From contig NZ_CP071597.1 in assembly GCF_017357405.1 (NCBI RefSeq), positions 2,418,001 through 2,482,000 on the forward strand: 64,000 nucleotides of DNA, given 5' to 3'. The stretch's first letter is position 1; every line of letters starts with the position of its first letter. Below are positions 1-9,170 of this stretch, one piece after another. The position numbers were made by a program, and so were the translations under genes. Origin of the DNA: Halomontanus rarus. GTDB lineage: Archaea; Halobacteriota; Halobacteria; Halobacteriales; Natrialbaceae. The notes below the pieces were generated by a model. That model was not told the DNA's origin, did no database searches, and saw nothing but the letters and a program-made list of their open reading frames with translations.

Positions 1-448
1 TGTCTGATTAAATAGTACTCAGCGTTCCCATACGAAATACTACAATAGTACTCATCTCTGCTCTCCTCTCGGAGATGTGGTCGTCGAACGAACCACGCCT
101 CGGCCGGTCCTCGACCGATCGGATGGGACTTTTCGGCGATCTCTTCTCCGTATCTCTCTCCCTGCACTGACACTCAGTTGGCGTACCCGATTCGTAACTA
201 TCGTCTTAGTTTATTCCGCGTACCGCTCTCAAATGGCGGATAAACGGCCGTAACCGATGGTGGTCGATCGCGACTCGACTCTGATCGTGTTTTGATCCGC
301 CGAATCAAAATTCGAGACATTAGTTCAGAATTCAACCTACATCTATGATTTCGATAATGAATAGAAAGGCATCATACCGGCCGTCTAGAACTCGGCCGTT
401 TCCGAGTGCAGCGAGAACCAGTGACTCGAGTCGTCGATCGAACTGGGT
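1..448. other. Non-coding left edge
   Basis: No convincing gene is seen; short open frames here lack haloarchaeal codon use. The segment lies on the 3' side of the minus-strand dehydrogenase gene. The first 60 bases are AT-rich and contain the 11-mer AATAGTACTCA twice (11-21 and 44-54), which may belong to the promoter of a gene to the left of the window. Confidence 0.6.
11..54. repeat. Direct repeat pair AATAGTACTCA
   Basis: Two exact copies of AATAGTACTCA start at 11 and 44, so their spacing is 33 bp, about three helical turns. This suits a dimeric regulator binding one face of DNA. No gene in the window starts next to it, so the target would lie to the left. The function is inference. Confidence 0.4.
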
Positions 449-1567
449 TCAGCGTTCGATATCGTCCTCGGTCTCAGTATCGCTCGCGCCTTCGATATCG
501 ATCGTTTCACCGCGATCTGCGGCCTCGTGAATCGCTTCGATCGTCCGCATGTCCTCGAGTCCGTGCCGGCCGTCGGGGCGGATGTTTCCGCCGGTGAGGA
601 CGCGGTCGGCGAAGTAGTCGAACTCCTCGCGCATCTCCTCGGTCGCCTCGAAGTCGACGTCCTCGATCTCGGCTCGCAGACTCCCTTTCGAGACGTGTAA
701 CGTCGCTTCACCGTGGAACGCCGGCGACAACTCGAGTTGTCCCTCTGTCCCGACGATCTTGAGGTGGGTGTCGGCCTGAGCGTTCTGGCTCGCCGTGCAA
801 CTCAACGGAATCCCACCCTCGAGGGTAAGCGTGAACGAGGCGAACTCGTCTGGGACGTCGGCGAACGCGTCGTGTTCGGAGCGCATCCGAGCCGTCGCGT
901 CCACGGGATCGCGCCCGAGGACGAATCGGGCGGTGTTGATCGGGTAGATCCCCAGATCCATCACGCTCGTCCCGTAGCCCGTCACGTCGGGGTTCAGCCG
1001 CCACTGATCTGGATCGGGGATCATTTCGAGGACCGGTTGGGTGTTGTTGCCGTAGACGTGCACGGGCTCGCCGATGAACCCGCTCTCGACGAGTTCTTTC
1101 GCCCGGCGAACCGCGGGTTCGGTGTGCATTCGGTAGGCGGTCATCAGGGGAATCCCGGCGTCCTTGGCGGCCGTAACTAGTTTCTCGGCGCGCTCGACGT
1201 TCGCCTCGAGCGGTTTCTCACAGAGGACTGCCTTGTCGTGATCGGCGGCCGTCTCGACGTACTCCAGGTGGAAGGCGTTCGGCGTGCCGACGTAGACGGC
1301 GTCGTAGGCGTCGACGGCCGCACCGTCGTGGTACTCGTCGTAGGTCAGCCCCCGCTCGGCACCGTGTTCGTCGGCCAGTCGCCGAGCTTTCTCCGTCGAG
1401 CTGCTGACGAGGACGGTCGTTTCACAGAGGTCCGAGTCCTCGATCGCGGGGATCGCGACGTCGACGGTCCACCAGCCGAGTCCGATTAGTGCGAGCCTGA
1501 CAGTCCCCTCGGTGGTCGTCTGCCAGTCCCGTTCCGCGTATCGCTCGAGTCCAGTTCCGAGATCCAT
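449..1567 (-). CDS. Gfo/Idh/MocA oxidoreductase, D-xylose 1-dehydrogenase-like
   Basis: This 372-residue protein is a probable NAD(P)-dependent sugar dehydrogenase of the cytoplasm. It has an N-terminal Rossmann fold starting with LALIGLGWWT (about residue 26), the family motif CEKP (about residues 115-118) with the catalytic lysine, and the C-terminal Gfo/Idh substrate domain with MDLGIYPINTARF. It is clearly paralogous to the gene at 22934, and both resemble the haloarchaeal Gfo6 xylose dehydrogenase; the shared RDWQ...GLGWWT start is diagnostic. This copy is the more divergent one, so another aldose (arabinose, glucose) is possible. It is divergent from the mannonate-dehydratase homologue at 1858. 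The acidic C-terminal tail is typical of halophiles. Family is certain; substrate is inference. Confidence 0.85.
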   Translation of the reverse strand: MDLGTGLERYAERDWQTTTEGTVRLALIGLGWWTVDVAIPAIEDSDLCETTVLVSSSTEKARRLADEHGAERGLTYDEYHDGAAVDAYDAVYVGTPNAFHLEYVETAADHDKAVLCEKPLEANVERAEKLVTAAKDAGIPLMTAYRMHTEPAVRRAKELVESGFIGEPVHVYGNNTQPVLEMIPDPDQWRLNPDVTGYGTSVMDLGIYPINTARFVLGRDPVDATARMRSEHDAFADVPDEFASFTLTLEGGIPLSCTASQNAQADTHLKIVGTEGQLELSPAFHGEATLHVSKGSLRAEIEDVDFEATEEMREEFDYFADRVLTGGNIRPDGRHGLEDMRTIEAIHEAADRGETIDIEGASDTETEDDIER

Positions 1568-1824
1568 ACGGGTTCATGTCGCGAGGGGGAGTAAAACCGT
1601 TCGGATCGGATACCGGACGAGACTCCCCTCGTGGTACTCCACACCATCGAGAGGGTACGGCCGAACCCGCTCCCGGAACCGTCCGCGATCCGCTATAGTA
1701 ACAATCGAAACGGTTCGCACACCGATCGCACAGCCCTCGAGACGTTCGAGATAACCGAAATCGACCGGTAGTCCGGTCGTGACTGCCCCCGTTCCGTCCG
1801 ACGTCACGTCGGCGACCGATCTCA

Positions 1825-1833
1825 TGATATTTA
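1825..1833 (+). promoter_or_regulatory. TATA box of the 1858 gene
   Basis: The sequence tgatattta lies 25-33 nt before the ATG at 1858. That spacing predicts transcription starting at or next to the start codon, i.e. a leaderless mRNA as is common in haloarchaea. It supports this start. Confidence 0.55.
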
Positions 1834-1857
1834 GGGTCGTCGCACGAACGGTGGTCT

Positions 1858-2904
1858 ATGACACAGTCTGACCGCGCCAACGTCCGCGTCGGCGTCCGCA
1901 CGCGTTCGCTCGCGCAATCACGTCTCCAGTACATCCGCCAACTCGGCGCGACCGACATCTTCGTCGACCACGCCGACGTCGAGGAGGAACCCGACGAGTT
2001 CAACGACCGGACCGGAACCGATACCCTCGAGGTCGGTCGCGACGCCATCCCGACCGTCGCGGAACTCGCCGCCGCCAAAGAACGCGTCGAGGACGCCGGA
2101 CTCACGCTTCGGGGCATCCAGTCGCTGCCCTACTCGCTGTACGGCGACATCATGTTCGATCGCGAGGGGAAAGAAGAGGCCTTAGAGCAGATTACGACGC
2201 TCGTGCGCAACCTCGGCGAAGCGAACATTCCTATCCTGGGCTACCAGTGGAACCCCCGCGGCGTCGTCCCCATGCGAACCACGCCGGTCGAAATTCGCGG
2301 TGACGCCGTCGGCACCGCATTCGACTACGACGAACTCGAGGATCCGGACGCGTTGGCGCCCGGCCTCGAGCGGGAGTACACCGAAGAGGAGTTCTGGGAG
2401 AACTATCGGGAGTTCGTCGAGACGATCCTGCCGGTGGCCGAGGAGGCCGACGTCACACTTGCCCTGCACCCGGTCGATCCGCCGGTGTTCGAGTCGCTGG
2501 GCGGGATTCCCCGCCTCTGCTGTAACGTGGCGAACTTCGAGAAGGCGATGAGTCTCGTCGAGAGCGACCACCACGGCCTGAAGTTCTGTCTGGGGTGTTT
2601 CTCGCAGATGGGTGAGGACGTTCACGAAGTGCTCCGCAGGTTCGCCGAACGCGATCAACTGATTTTCATCCACTTCCGGGACGTCGTCGGCACGGTGCCG
2701 AAGTTCCACGAGACGTTCGTCGACGAGGGCAACTTCGACACCGTCGAGGTCGTCCGGACGCTCTACGACGTCGGCTACGACGGCGTCATCATTCCGGATC
2801 ACGTCCCGAAGATGGTCGGTGACGACGACTGGCGCCACCGCGCCCGCGGGTTCACGGTCGGCTACCTCCGCGGGGTCATCGACACCGTCGACTCCGAACA
2901 GTAG
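1858..2904 (+). CDS. uxuA: Mannonate dehydratase family protein
   Basis: This 348-residue TIM-barrel protein belongs to the UxuA/mannonate dehydratase family, which dehydrates D-mannonate to 2-keto-3-deoxygluconate in glucuronate breakdown. Family signatures are GIQSLPYSLYGDIMF, the strand IPILGYQWNP, ALHPVDPP with the metal-binding histidine, LKFCLGCFSQMG, the IHFRDVVGT segment and the C-terminal IIPDHVP with another metal ligand. A second homologue lies at 16466, and the two share this motif set but differ widely elsewhere. One may act on mannonate and the other on a related sugar acid. The TATA box at 1825 supports the start. Part of the glucuronate branch together with glucuronate isomerase at 13217. 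Confidence 0.82.
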   Translation: MTQSDRANVRVGVRTRSLAQSRLQYIRQLGATDIFVDHADVEEEPDEFNDRTGTDTLEVGRDAIPTVAELAAAKERVEDAGLTLRGIQSLPYSLYGDIMFDREGKEEALEQITTLVRNLGEANIPILGYQWNPRGVVPMRTTPVEIRGDAVGTAFDYDELEDPDALAPGLEREYTEEEFWENYREFVETILPVAEEADVTLALHPVDPPVFESLGGIPRLCCNVANFEKAMSLVESDHHGLKFCLGCFSQMGEDVHEVLRRFAERDQLIFIHFRDVVGTVPKFHETFVDEGNFDTVEVVRTLYDVGYDGVIIPDHVPKMVGDDDWRHRARGFTVGYLRGVIDTVDSEQ

Positions 2905-2929
2905 GTCGCGGGCTCGCTGTGTCGCCGAC

Positions 2930-4492
2930 TCAACTGACGGTAATCTCGACCTCGTGGGTCGTCGCGGTACCCTCGTTGTTCGTGGCCGTGAGTCCGACCG
3001 CGTAGCTCCCCGCGGTGTCGTAGGCGTGTTGGGTCCACCAGCCGCTGGCCGTGGTGCCGTCGCCGAAGTCCCACGCTAAGGAATCGATCCAGTTGCCGTC
3101 TCCGGACGTGTCCTCGACCTCGAAGGTGATCGACTCGCCGGTCGACGCCTCGGTCGCGCTCGCGTCGATTTCGGCGACGAAGTTTCCGTCGCCGCCGCTT
3201 CCGCCGTCGTCGCCGCCGCTATCATCACCGCCGTCACCGTCATCGCTGCCGTCGCCGCCGCTTCCGCCGTCCGACCCTCCGTTCGCGGCCTCCTCGAGCC
3301 ACTGCCGGATGTACCAGCCTTCCTGGTCGTAGTCGTCTTTGAGCGTCCAGGGTTCGCCGGCACCCTCGTCGGGGGAGTCGAAGAAAGTTGGGGCCCACGA
3401 GTCGTCGAAACACCAGGCCAGCCACCCCATGTTGTCGTAGGACTCGGCCCACTCCCGGAACGGTTCGCCCCACTCCGAGGTCGTGCCGTACTCGACGGTC
3501 TCCTGGAACTCCTCGTCGGGGTCCCAGCCGAATTCGGTGATGATCACGGGGACGTCCTCGGCGGGCGCACCGTACTCGGGGTCGAACTCGTCGGGCGACC
3601 CGTTGTCGGGATAGATGTGACCGGAGTAGATCAGGTTCTTGCCCTCGAAGGGGTGTTGGGGCGCGAACTGCGTCTCGGAGGTCCAGTCGGGCGAGCCGAT
3701 GATGATCGGCGTCTCCGGCGCGTGCGATCTAACGAGGTCGACCCACGGCTGGGCGACGTCGCGCCAGAGCAACCAGGAGTCCTCGCGGCTCTCGACCTGA
3801 TCGCCGTACTCGCCGTACTGACCCCACGTCACCGGGACGGTCGGCTCGTTGAACAGTTCGAAGAGGACGTGCTCGTCGTCGGCGAACTCCGGGGCGACCG
3901 CGCTCCAGAACTCGGTCATGATTTCGTCGGTCCCGACGTCGGCCTCGAATCCGAGGTCGTCCGTGCTGTCGGCCCAGCCGTCCGCGACCATGTCCTCCGC
4001 ACAGCCCGCTGCGTCGGCGTACGGCCGGATCATGTGGAAGTCGATCACCGCGTAGACGCCTCGGTCGGCCAGTAAGTCGACGGCGGGACGGAGCAGGTTG
4101 TCGATAACGGCGTCGACGCCGTCGTCGACGACCGCGTGTTCCGTCACCGGGAGCCGAATCGTGTTCGGATACCAGTCCTCGCCGTCGGTGGCGTGCTCGA
4201 GGATCTCGGTTCGCGTTCTGGGGTGGTGCTCGGCCAGAAAGTCGAGGCTCGCGGTCGCGACCCCGCGCGGCGTGAAGTCGTTGCCGTCGGGATCCCGGAT
4301 CCATCGGCCCTCCGTGTGCAGTCGCGGCGTCGGACCGCCGACGGCGCTCGCCGAACCGGTGAGACCGGTCAGGGCGAGTCCGCCGACGGCGAGGCCGGTC
4401 GCTTGCAGGACACGTCGTCGCGAGAGGTCGTGGCCGTGCGCTGGTGGCCGTTCGGAGCGTCCGCTACCGTGACTGTCGCTATCATCTACCAT
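2930..4492 (-). CDS. Secreted GH5 endoglucanase-like enzyme with C-terminal PKD domain
   Basis: This is a 520-residue extracellular beta-glycanase. Residues 1-50 carry a Tat signal (SRRRVLQATGLAVGG) ending near ASA. The GH5 barrel follows (about 55-390) with FELFNEPTV holding the acid/base glutamate and VIITEFGWDP holding the nucleophile. A Gly/Ser/Asp-rich linker leads to a PKD domain at the C terminus (WDFGDGTTASG). The N-terminal GH5 motif GRWIRDPDGNDFTPRGV is typical. Cellulose, mannan or mixed beta-glucan are all possible substrates; the sequence does not decide. The gene is divergent from GH31 at 4746, which suggests joint degradation of a beta-glucan or xyloglucan backbone and its side chains. 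Family sure, substrate not. Confidence 0.9.
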   Translation of the reverse strand: MVDDSDSHGSGRSERPPAHGHDLSRRRVLQATGLAVGGLALTGLTGSASAVGGPTPRLHTEGRWIRDPDGNDFTPRGVATASLDFLAEHHPRTRTEILEHATDGEDWYPNTIRLPVTEHAVVDDGVDAVIDNLLRPAVDLLADRGVYAVIDFHMIRPYADAAGCAEDMVADGWADSTDDLGFEADVGTDEIMTEFWSAVAPEFADDEHVLFELFNEPTVPVTWGQYGEYGDQVESREDSWLLWRDVAQPWVDLVRSHAPETPIIIGSPDWTSETQFAPQHPFEGKNLIYSGHIYPDNGSPDEFDPEYGAPAEDVPVIITEFGWDPDEEFQETVEYGTTSEWGEPFREWAESYDNMGWLAWCFDDSWAPTFFDSPDEGAGEPWTLKDDYDQEGWYIRQWLEEAANGGSDGGSGGDGSDDGDGGDDSGGDDGGSGGDGNFVAEIDASATEASTGESITFEVEDTSGDGNWIDSLAWDFGDGTTASGWWTQHAYDTAGSYAVGLTATNNEGTATTHEVEITVS

Positions 4493-4518
4493 TGCATCTG
4501 GACAATAATTAACTATGA

Positions 4519-4530
4519 TAATAAAAATTC
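4519..4530 (-). promoter_or_regulatory. TATA box of the GH5 gene
   Basis: On the minus strand a run tttttattatc sits about 27-38 nt upstream of the GH5 ATG at 4492, in the AT-rich divergent spacer between GH5 and GH31. It fits an archaeal TATA box. Confidence 0.45.
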
Positions 4531-4713
4531 CGGTGCCAGTTACATCTCTATCATCGTTCGGTCGGCTAGAGTCTTTTAGAAATCGACTTCATCTAACTCC
4601 GAGACAGATATGCAGTCAGATATCGATCGCATAAATCCTGATGACTCTCGAGTGCAACGTTCGAACCACAGTACGTCCTCGAAATCGTCACTCGGAATCG
4701 AAGTAAGAAGGGA

Positions 4714-4729
4714 ACAGTAAAGAGACTGT
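4714..4729. promoter_or_regulatory. Inverted repeat ACAGT-N6-ACTGT before GH31
   Basis: Perfect 5-bp arms ACAGT and ACTGT, separated by 6 nt, end 16 nt before the GH31 ATG. The position would overlap the transcription start, so a repressor role is conceivable. No clear TATA box is seen at the expected distance. Confidence 0.3.
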
Positions 4730-4745
4730 ACTGAAACGTTCGATT

Positions 4746-7250
4746 ATGCGATACGAGAGACATCATACCGAGTCCAACGGGCCGCTCGTCGAAACCGACG
4801 CGGGCGTACTGAAACTACAGGTCGTAGACGACGCGATCGTCAGGGTCGTCGCGACCGAAGACGAACCCGCGGAGATCACCGCCCCGGACGAGCACAGTCC
4901 GATGATCGTCCCGCAGGACGACGCGGCCGACGTCGAGTGGTCGGTGACCGAAACCGCCGCGACGCTCACCCTCGAGACCGACGCGTTGCGAGTCGACCTC
5001 AAGAAGGACACCTGCGCGCTCATCTGGCGCGACGCCGACGGCGACCGTCTCGTCCGCGAACCCACCGAAGGCGGGAAGGAACTCCACGCCGTCGACGTCG
5101 GCGAACTGGCCGGCGAAAACGCTGCGACCCCGCTCGAGACCGTAGAGCGGGAGGCCTACTCGACGAAACTCGCCCTCGAGTTTTCCGAGGACGAGGCCAT
5201 CTACGGACTCGGCCAGCACGACGACGGTATCTCGAACTATCGCGGCAACTCCCAGTACCTCTACCAGCACAACACGAAGGTGTCGATGCCGGTCATCGCC
5301 TCCACGCGCGGGTACGGAATCCTCTTCGACACCTACTCGCTGTCGACGTTCCACGACGACCAGCACGGGAGCTACTTCTGGTCGGAGTGTGCGGACGCGC
5401 TCGACTTCTACTTCGTCTACGGGCCGGAACTCGACGCCGTCGTCTCCGGCTTCCGACAGTTGACCGGGCAGGCGACGATGCTGCCCAAATGGGCCTACGG
5501 CTACGTCCAGTCCAAGGAACGGTATAAGACCCAGGATGAGCTCCTCGAGATCGTCGACGAGTATCGCGACCGGGAGATCCCCCTCGATTGTATCGTCCAA
5601 GACTGGCAGTACTGGCCGAACTCCACCGACGAGGACCCCGACTTCGAGGAGTGGGGCGGGCCCGAGGGAGACTGGGGACGCTGGGGCCAGAAGTCCTTCG
5701 AGCCCGAGCAGTTCCCCGACCCCGACGCGCTGACCGAGCAACTCCACGAGAGACACGTCAACCTGATGATCTCGATCTGGCCGAACATGCTCGTCGGCGA
5801 GGACCACGAGGAGATGGCCGAGGCGGGCCACCTGCTCGACGACGGCGATCTCTCGGCACCCGACAACGAGATTCACTACTACGACGTCTTCTCCGAGGAG
5901 GCCCGCGAACTCTACTGGGAGCAGGCCGAGGAGGGACTGTTCTCTCACGGCGTCGACGCCTGGTGGGCCGACTCGACGGAACCGTACAATCCCGACTGGG
6001 GACTCGAGGACCCGCTCGAGCCCGAACAGCGCCTCGCTCTGATCACGGGCGACTACAAACACGTCTTCGATCCAGCCTACATCAACGCCTACTCGATCTA
6101 TCAGGCGCGGGGGATCTACGAGGGTCAGCGCTCGAGTACCGAGGACAAGCGCGTGCTCAACCTCACTCGCAGCGGCTATCCGGGCCAGCAGCGCTACGGC
6201 GCGATCACCTGGTCGGGCGACATCGAGGCGACCTGGGACCGCCTCGAGAAACAGATCGCCGACGGCCTCCAGTTCACCGCGACGGGCAATCCGAAGTGGA
6301 CGCTGGATATCGGGGCCTTCTTCGTCCACGACAACACCGAGGAGGAGTTCTACGCCAACGGTGAGTACGACGCGGGCCACGACGATCTGGGCTACCGGGA
6401 GCTCTATACCCGCTGGTTCCAGCTGGGTGCCTTCCTGCCGCTGTTCCGTTCTCACGGCACCAACACGGCCCGCGAGATGTGGCGCTTCGGCGAACCGGGC
6501 GATACCACCTACGACACGCTCGTCAAATTCGACGAACTGCGCTATCGGCTCTTGCCGTACATCTACTCGCTGGCGGGCTGGGAGACCCTCGAGGACTACA
6601 CGACCTTCCGTCACCTCGCGTTCGACTTCCGCGAGGACGAGCGGGTCCACGACGTCGCCGACCAGTTCCTCTGTGGCCCCGCACTGATGGTCTGTCCCGT
6701 CACCGAACCGATGTACTACGAGGCCGAGTCGACGCCGCTCGAGGGGAAAGCGAAGGCCCGAGAGGTCTACCTCCCCGATGGGACCGAGTGGTACGACTTC
6801 TGGACGGGCGAACGCTACGACGGCGGCCAGACGATCCTCGCCGACGCGCCCCTCGAGAAGGTTCCGCTGTTCGTGCGCGCAGGTAGTATCCTGCCGATGG
6901 GCCCGGTCGTCCAGCACACCGACGAGAATCCCGACGCCGCGTGGGAACTGCGTGTCTATCCCGGCCGCGACGGCTCCTTCGAACTCTACGAGGACGCCGG
7001 CGACGGCTACGAGTACGAGGACGGTGCGTACGCCACCACCGCCCTCGAGTGGGACGACACCGCCGGCGAGTTGACGGTCGCCGAGCGCGAGGGTTCGTTC
7101 CCCGAACTCGTCGCCGAACGCGACGTCGAGGTCGTGGTCGTCCGCGAGAACGAGGAGAGCGGTACCGGACTCGCGCCGGTCGACGCGGAAGACGCCGACG
7201 CGACCATCACCTACGACGGCAGCGAGACGAAGACCGTTCTCGAGCGCTGA
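4746..7250 (+). CDS. GH31 glycosidase, alpha-xylosidase/alpha-glucosidase type
   Basis: This is an 834-residue cytoplasmic glycoside hydrolase without a signal peptide. It has the GH31 layout: an N-terminal beta-sandwich, a (beta/alpha)8 barrel with VDAWWADSTEP containing the nucleophile (about Asp409) and TWSGDIEATW containing the acid/base (about Asp492), then two C-terminal beta domains. Other family marks are GLGQHDDG and GNPKWTLDIGAFF. Alpha-xylosidase or alpha-glucosidase activity is known for such enzymes. Beside a GH5 enzyme and in a xylan island, alpha-xylosidase acting on imported oligosaccharides is the best guess. Unpaired in an operon; GH5 is transcribed divergently. Confidence 0.88.
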   Translation: MRYERHHTESNGPLVETDAGVLKLQVVDDAIVRVVATEDEPAEITAPDEHSPMIVPQDDAADVEWSVTETAATLTLETDALRVDLKKDTCALIWRDADGDRLVREPTEGGKELHAVDVGELAGENAATPLETVEREAYSTKLALEFSEDEAIYGLGQHDDGISNYRGNSQYLYQHNTKVSMPVIASTRGYGILFDTYSLSTFHDDQHGSYFWSECADALDFYFVYGPELDAVVSGFRQLTGQATMLPKWAYGYVQSKERYKTQDELLEIVDEYRDREIPLDCIVQDWQYWPNSTDEDPDFEEWGGPEGDWGRWGQKSFEPEQFPDPDALTEQLHERHVNLMISIWPNMLVGEDHEEMAEAGHLLDDGDLSAPDNEIHYYDVFSEEARELYWEQAEEGLFSHGVDAWWADSTEPYNPDWGLEDPLEPEQRLALITGDYKHVFDPAYINAYSIYQARGIYEGQRSSTEDKRVLNLTRSGYPGQQRYGAITWSGDIEATWDRLEKQIADGLQFTATGNPKWTLDIGAFFVHDNTEEEFYANGEYDAGHDDLGYRELYTRWFQLGAFLPLFRSHGTNTAREMWRFGEPGDTTYDTLVKFDELRYRLLPYIYSLAGWETLEDYTTFRHLAFDFREDERVHDVADQFLCGPALMVCPVTEPMYYEAESTPLEGKAKAREVYLPDGTEWYDFWTGERYDGGQTILADAPLEKVPLFVRAGSILPMGPVVQHTDENPDAAWELRVYPGRDGSFELYEDAGDGYEYEDGAYATTALEWDDTAGELTVAEREGSFPELVAERDVEVVVVRENEESGTGLAPVDAEDADATITYDGSETKTVLER

Positions 7251-7439
7251 GACGGCGCTCGGTGACGTTTTCGAGGGTGACTGTTTCGATTCGCGAGTCC
7301 GGTATCGGCGAGCGCCGAAAATTGAACAGTGCTCGTCGGCCCATCCGAACTGACCGCGTTCTCGAGACGGTTCGTCTGCCGGTCCGTGACGAACGAGTGT
7401 TCCCGTCGATTGGAACCGAACGGTGATGGTTCGAGTTCG

Positions 7440-7961
7440 TTATTCGTCGCCGTCGCCGCCGTCGGCTTTCTCGAGGACCAGCGTCAGTTCGGTCTCCTCG
7501 CCCGCTTCGATCGTCATCTCGTCTTCGGCCGTCTCGAAGCCGTCGCCTTCTGCGGTCGCCGTGTACGATCCCGGCAGAACGTTCGTCATCGATGCCTCAC
7601 CTTCCGTAAACACCTGCAGTAGGAGAGTATTCCCGTCCTCGCCGTTCGGTACCGCTTTGAACGTGATGCCCTCGGAGACGGGGTCGCCGTTCTCGTCTTC
7701 GAGGAAGACGACGAGCGAGCCACGTTGGGCTTCCTCTTCTTCTTCCGTTTGTTCCGCCCCGCTCTCTTCGTCGTCGGTTTCGTTTCCGTCCCCGTTCCCT
7801 TCGCCGTCGGTTTCGTTTCCGTTGTCGTCGGTTTCGTTCCCGTCGCCGTTGCCACTCTCGTCTTCCGAGTCGTCTCCGCTGAGACAACCCGACAGCGATG
7901 CGCTGAGCGCCGCTGCTGTTCCGAGAGTGAAGCGCCGTCGGGCGATCTCCATTTCTTCCAT
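7440..7961 (-). CDS. Small secreted lipoprotein with one Ig-like (carboxypeptidase-regulatory type) domain
   Basis: This 173-residue protein starts with a Tat/lipoprotein signal: RRRFTLG and a lipobox LSGC at about residues 23-26. A long Asp/Glu/Gly/Asn stalk with repeated GNETD-type units (about 28-75) follows. The C-terminal 80 residues form a small beta domain, with SLVVFLEDENGDPVSEG and LPGSYTATAEGDGFE, of the type that decorates cell surfaces. The start may also be the second Met, three codons later. It is divergent from the ThuA gene at 8098. No enzymatic role is visible; surface attachment or sugar binding is only a guess. Confidence 0.75.
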   Translation of the reverse strand: MEEMEIARRRFTLGTAAALSASLSGCLSGDDSEDESGNGDGNETDDNGNETDGEGNGDGNETDDEESGAEQTEEEEEAQRGSLVVFLEDENGDPVSEGITFKAVPNGEDGNTLLLQVFTEGEASMTNVLPGSYTATAEGDGFETAEDEMTIEAGEETELTLVLEKADGGDGDE

Positions 7962-8097
7962 ATCGATGAATCACCCACACTAACATAAGATACTTCCGTT
8001 CTGTTGACACTATGCGTGTGAATGCCATACGGCGTGGCGGCGAACACAATATTGCCGCTTGGCGAACCCGCTTGGTGCCCGCCGGTCTCGTTGTGAT

Positions 8098-8847
8098 ATG
8101 GCACCAACACGAGTCACGGTCTGGAACGAATACGTCCACGAACAGGAAAACGACGTGGTCGCCGACCTCTACCCCGACGGCATCCACGCCGTGATCGCCG
8201 ACGCGCTCGAGGACCACGGCTACGAGACGCAGACGGCGACGCTCGAGGAGCCCGAACACGGACTGACGGAGGAGGTTCTCGAGGAGACGGACGTCCTCAC
8301 CTGGTGGGGTCACGCCGCCCACGACGAGGTCGACGACGAGATCGTCGAGCGCGTCAAAGAGCAGGTTCTCGACGGGATGGGACTGCTCGTGCTCCACTCC
8401 GGGCACTTCTCGAAAATCTTCCGCGAACTGATGGGGACGACCTGCGCGTTGAAGTGGCGCGAAGCGGCCGAACGCGAGCGCCTCTGGGTCGTCGAACCGA
8501 GCCACCCGATCGCCGACGGTATCGACGACTACATCCAACTCGAGGAGGCGGAGATGTACGGCGAGCGGTTCGACATTCCCCAGCCCGACACGCTGGTGTT
8601 CAACTCGTGGTTCGAGGGCGGCGAGGTGTTCCGCTCCGGCTGTTGTTACCGCCGAGGGAACGGGAAGGTCTTCTACTTCCGACCGGGTCACGAAACGTAT
8701 CCCGTCTACTACGACGACGATATCCAGCGCGTGCTCGCGAACGCCGTCGAGTGGGCGACGCCGAGCGAGGACCGCTCGGAGCCAGTTCTAGGTAACCACG
8801 AACCGCTCGAGGAAATCGATACGAGCGACGACCGAACGGTTCACTGA
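8098..8847 (+). CDS. ThuA-domain (trehalose utilisation-like) protein
   Basis: A 249-residue ThuA-like protein of the class-I glutamine-amidotransferase-like fold. Features seen are [12 protein letters not shown] at the N terminus, the segment [28 protein letters not shown] and [16 protein letters not shown] near the end. The fold and these motifs match ThuA proteins, which are linked to disaccharide or 3-keto-sugar metabolism beside Gfo/Idh dehydrogenases. The window contains five Gfo/Idh genes, so a role in oxidised-sugar handling is plausible but unproven. The ATG at 8098 is preferred over an upstream in-frame start because homologous sequence begins there. No signal peptide. Confidence 0.82.
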   Translation: MAPTRVTVWNEYVHEQENDVVADLYPDGIHAVIADALEDHGYETQTATLEEPEHGLTEEVLEETDVLTWWGHAAHDEVDDEIVERVKEQVLDGMGLLVLHSGHFSKIFRELMGTTCALKWREAAERERLWVVEPSHPIADGIDDYIQLEEAEMYGERFDIPQPDTLVFNSWFEGGEVFRSGCCYRRGNGKVFYFRPGHETYPVYYDDDIQRVLANAVEWATPSEDRSEPVLGNHEPLEEIDTSDDRTVH

Positions 8848-8990
8848 TCGGCGTCTTCGACCGTTCGGTTTTCCATCGGTGTTCGGTCTTCCGTCGCTCG
8901 GTTCGCGGACGAGAACCGACGACTATATTCCATCAACGCTGTTGACAGTACCGACATCTATTTATTGTTTCCACGAGACACTATCCTACC

Positions 8991-9170
8991 ATGAAACGAA
9001 GGTCGTTTCTGGGTGTGGCCGCGACAGCGTCGCTGTCGGTGGTTGCCGGGTGTCAAGACGACACCGAAGACATGATCGAACAGAGTCAGGAAGACCTCGA
9101 AGCGGAAAACGAAACCGACGGCGAGGACGGAGAGGGCGACGACGCGAACGCCCGATTGGCGAGTCGATGA
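8991..9170 (+). CDS. 59-residue lipoprotein
   Basis: This short gene begins with MKRRSFLGVAATASLSVVAGC, cited in part here: the RR motif and the lipobox VAGC with Cys21 give a Tat lipoprotein signal. The mature peptide is only about 39 residues and very rich in Glu, Asp and Asn. The layout equals the N-terminal signal and stalk of haloarchaeal solute-binding lipoproteins, but the binding domain is missing, and the reading frame stops at the TGA ending at 9170. It may be a genuine micro-lipoprotein or the remnant of a larger gene. The downstream 850 bp shows no continuation in another frame. Confidence 0.6.
   Translation: MKRRSFLGVAATASLSVVAGCQDDTEDMIEQSQEDLEAENETDGEDGEGDDANARLASR

Noticed and set aside
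4815..6917. A 700-codon open frame antisense to GH31
   Set aside because: It mirrors the GH31 gene codon by codon, as expected in GC-rich haloarchaeal DNA where antisense stops are rare. It has no domain of its own, while GH31 has full catalytic motifs.
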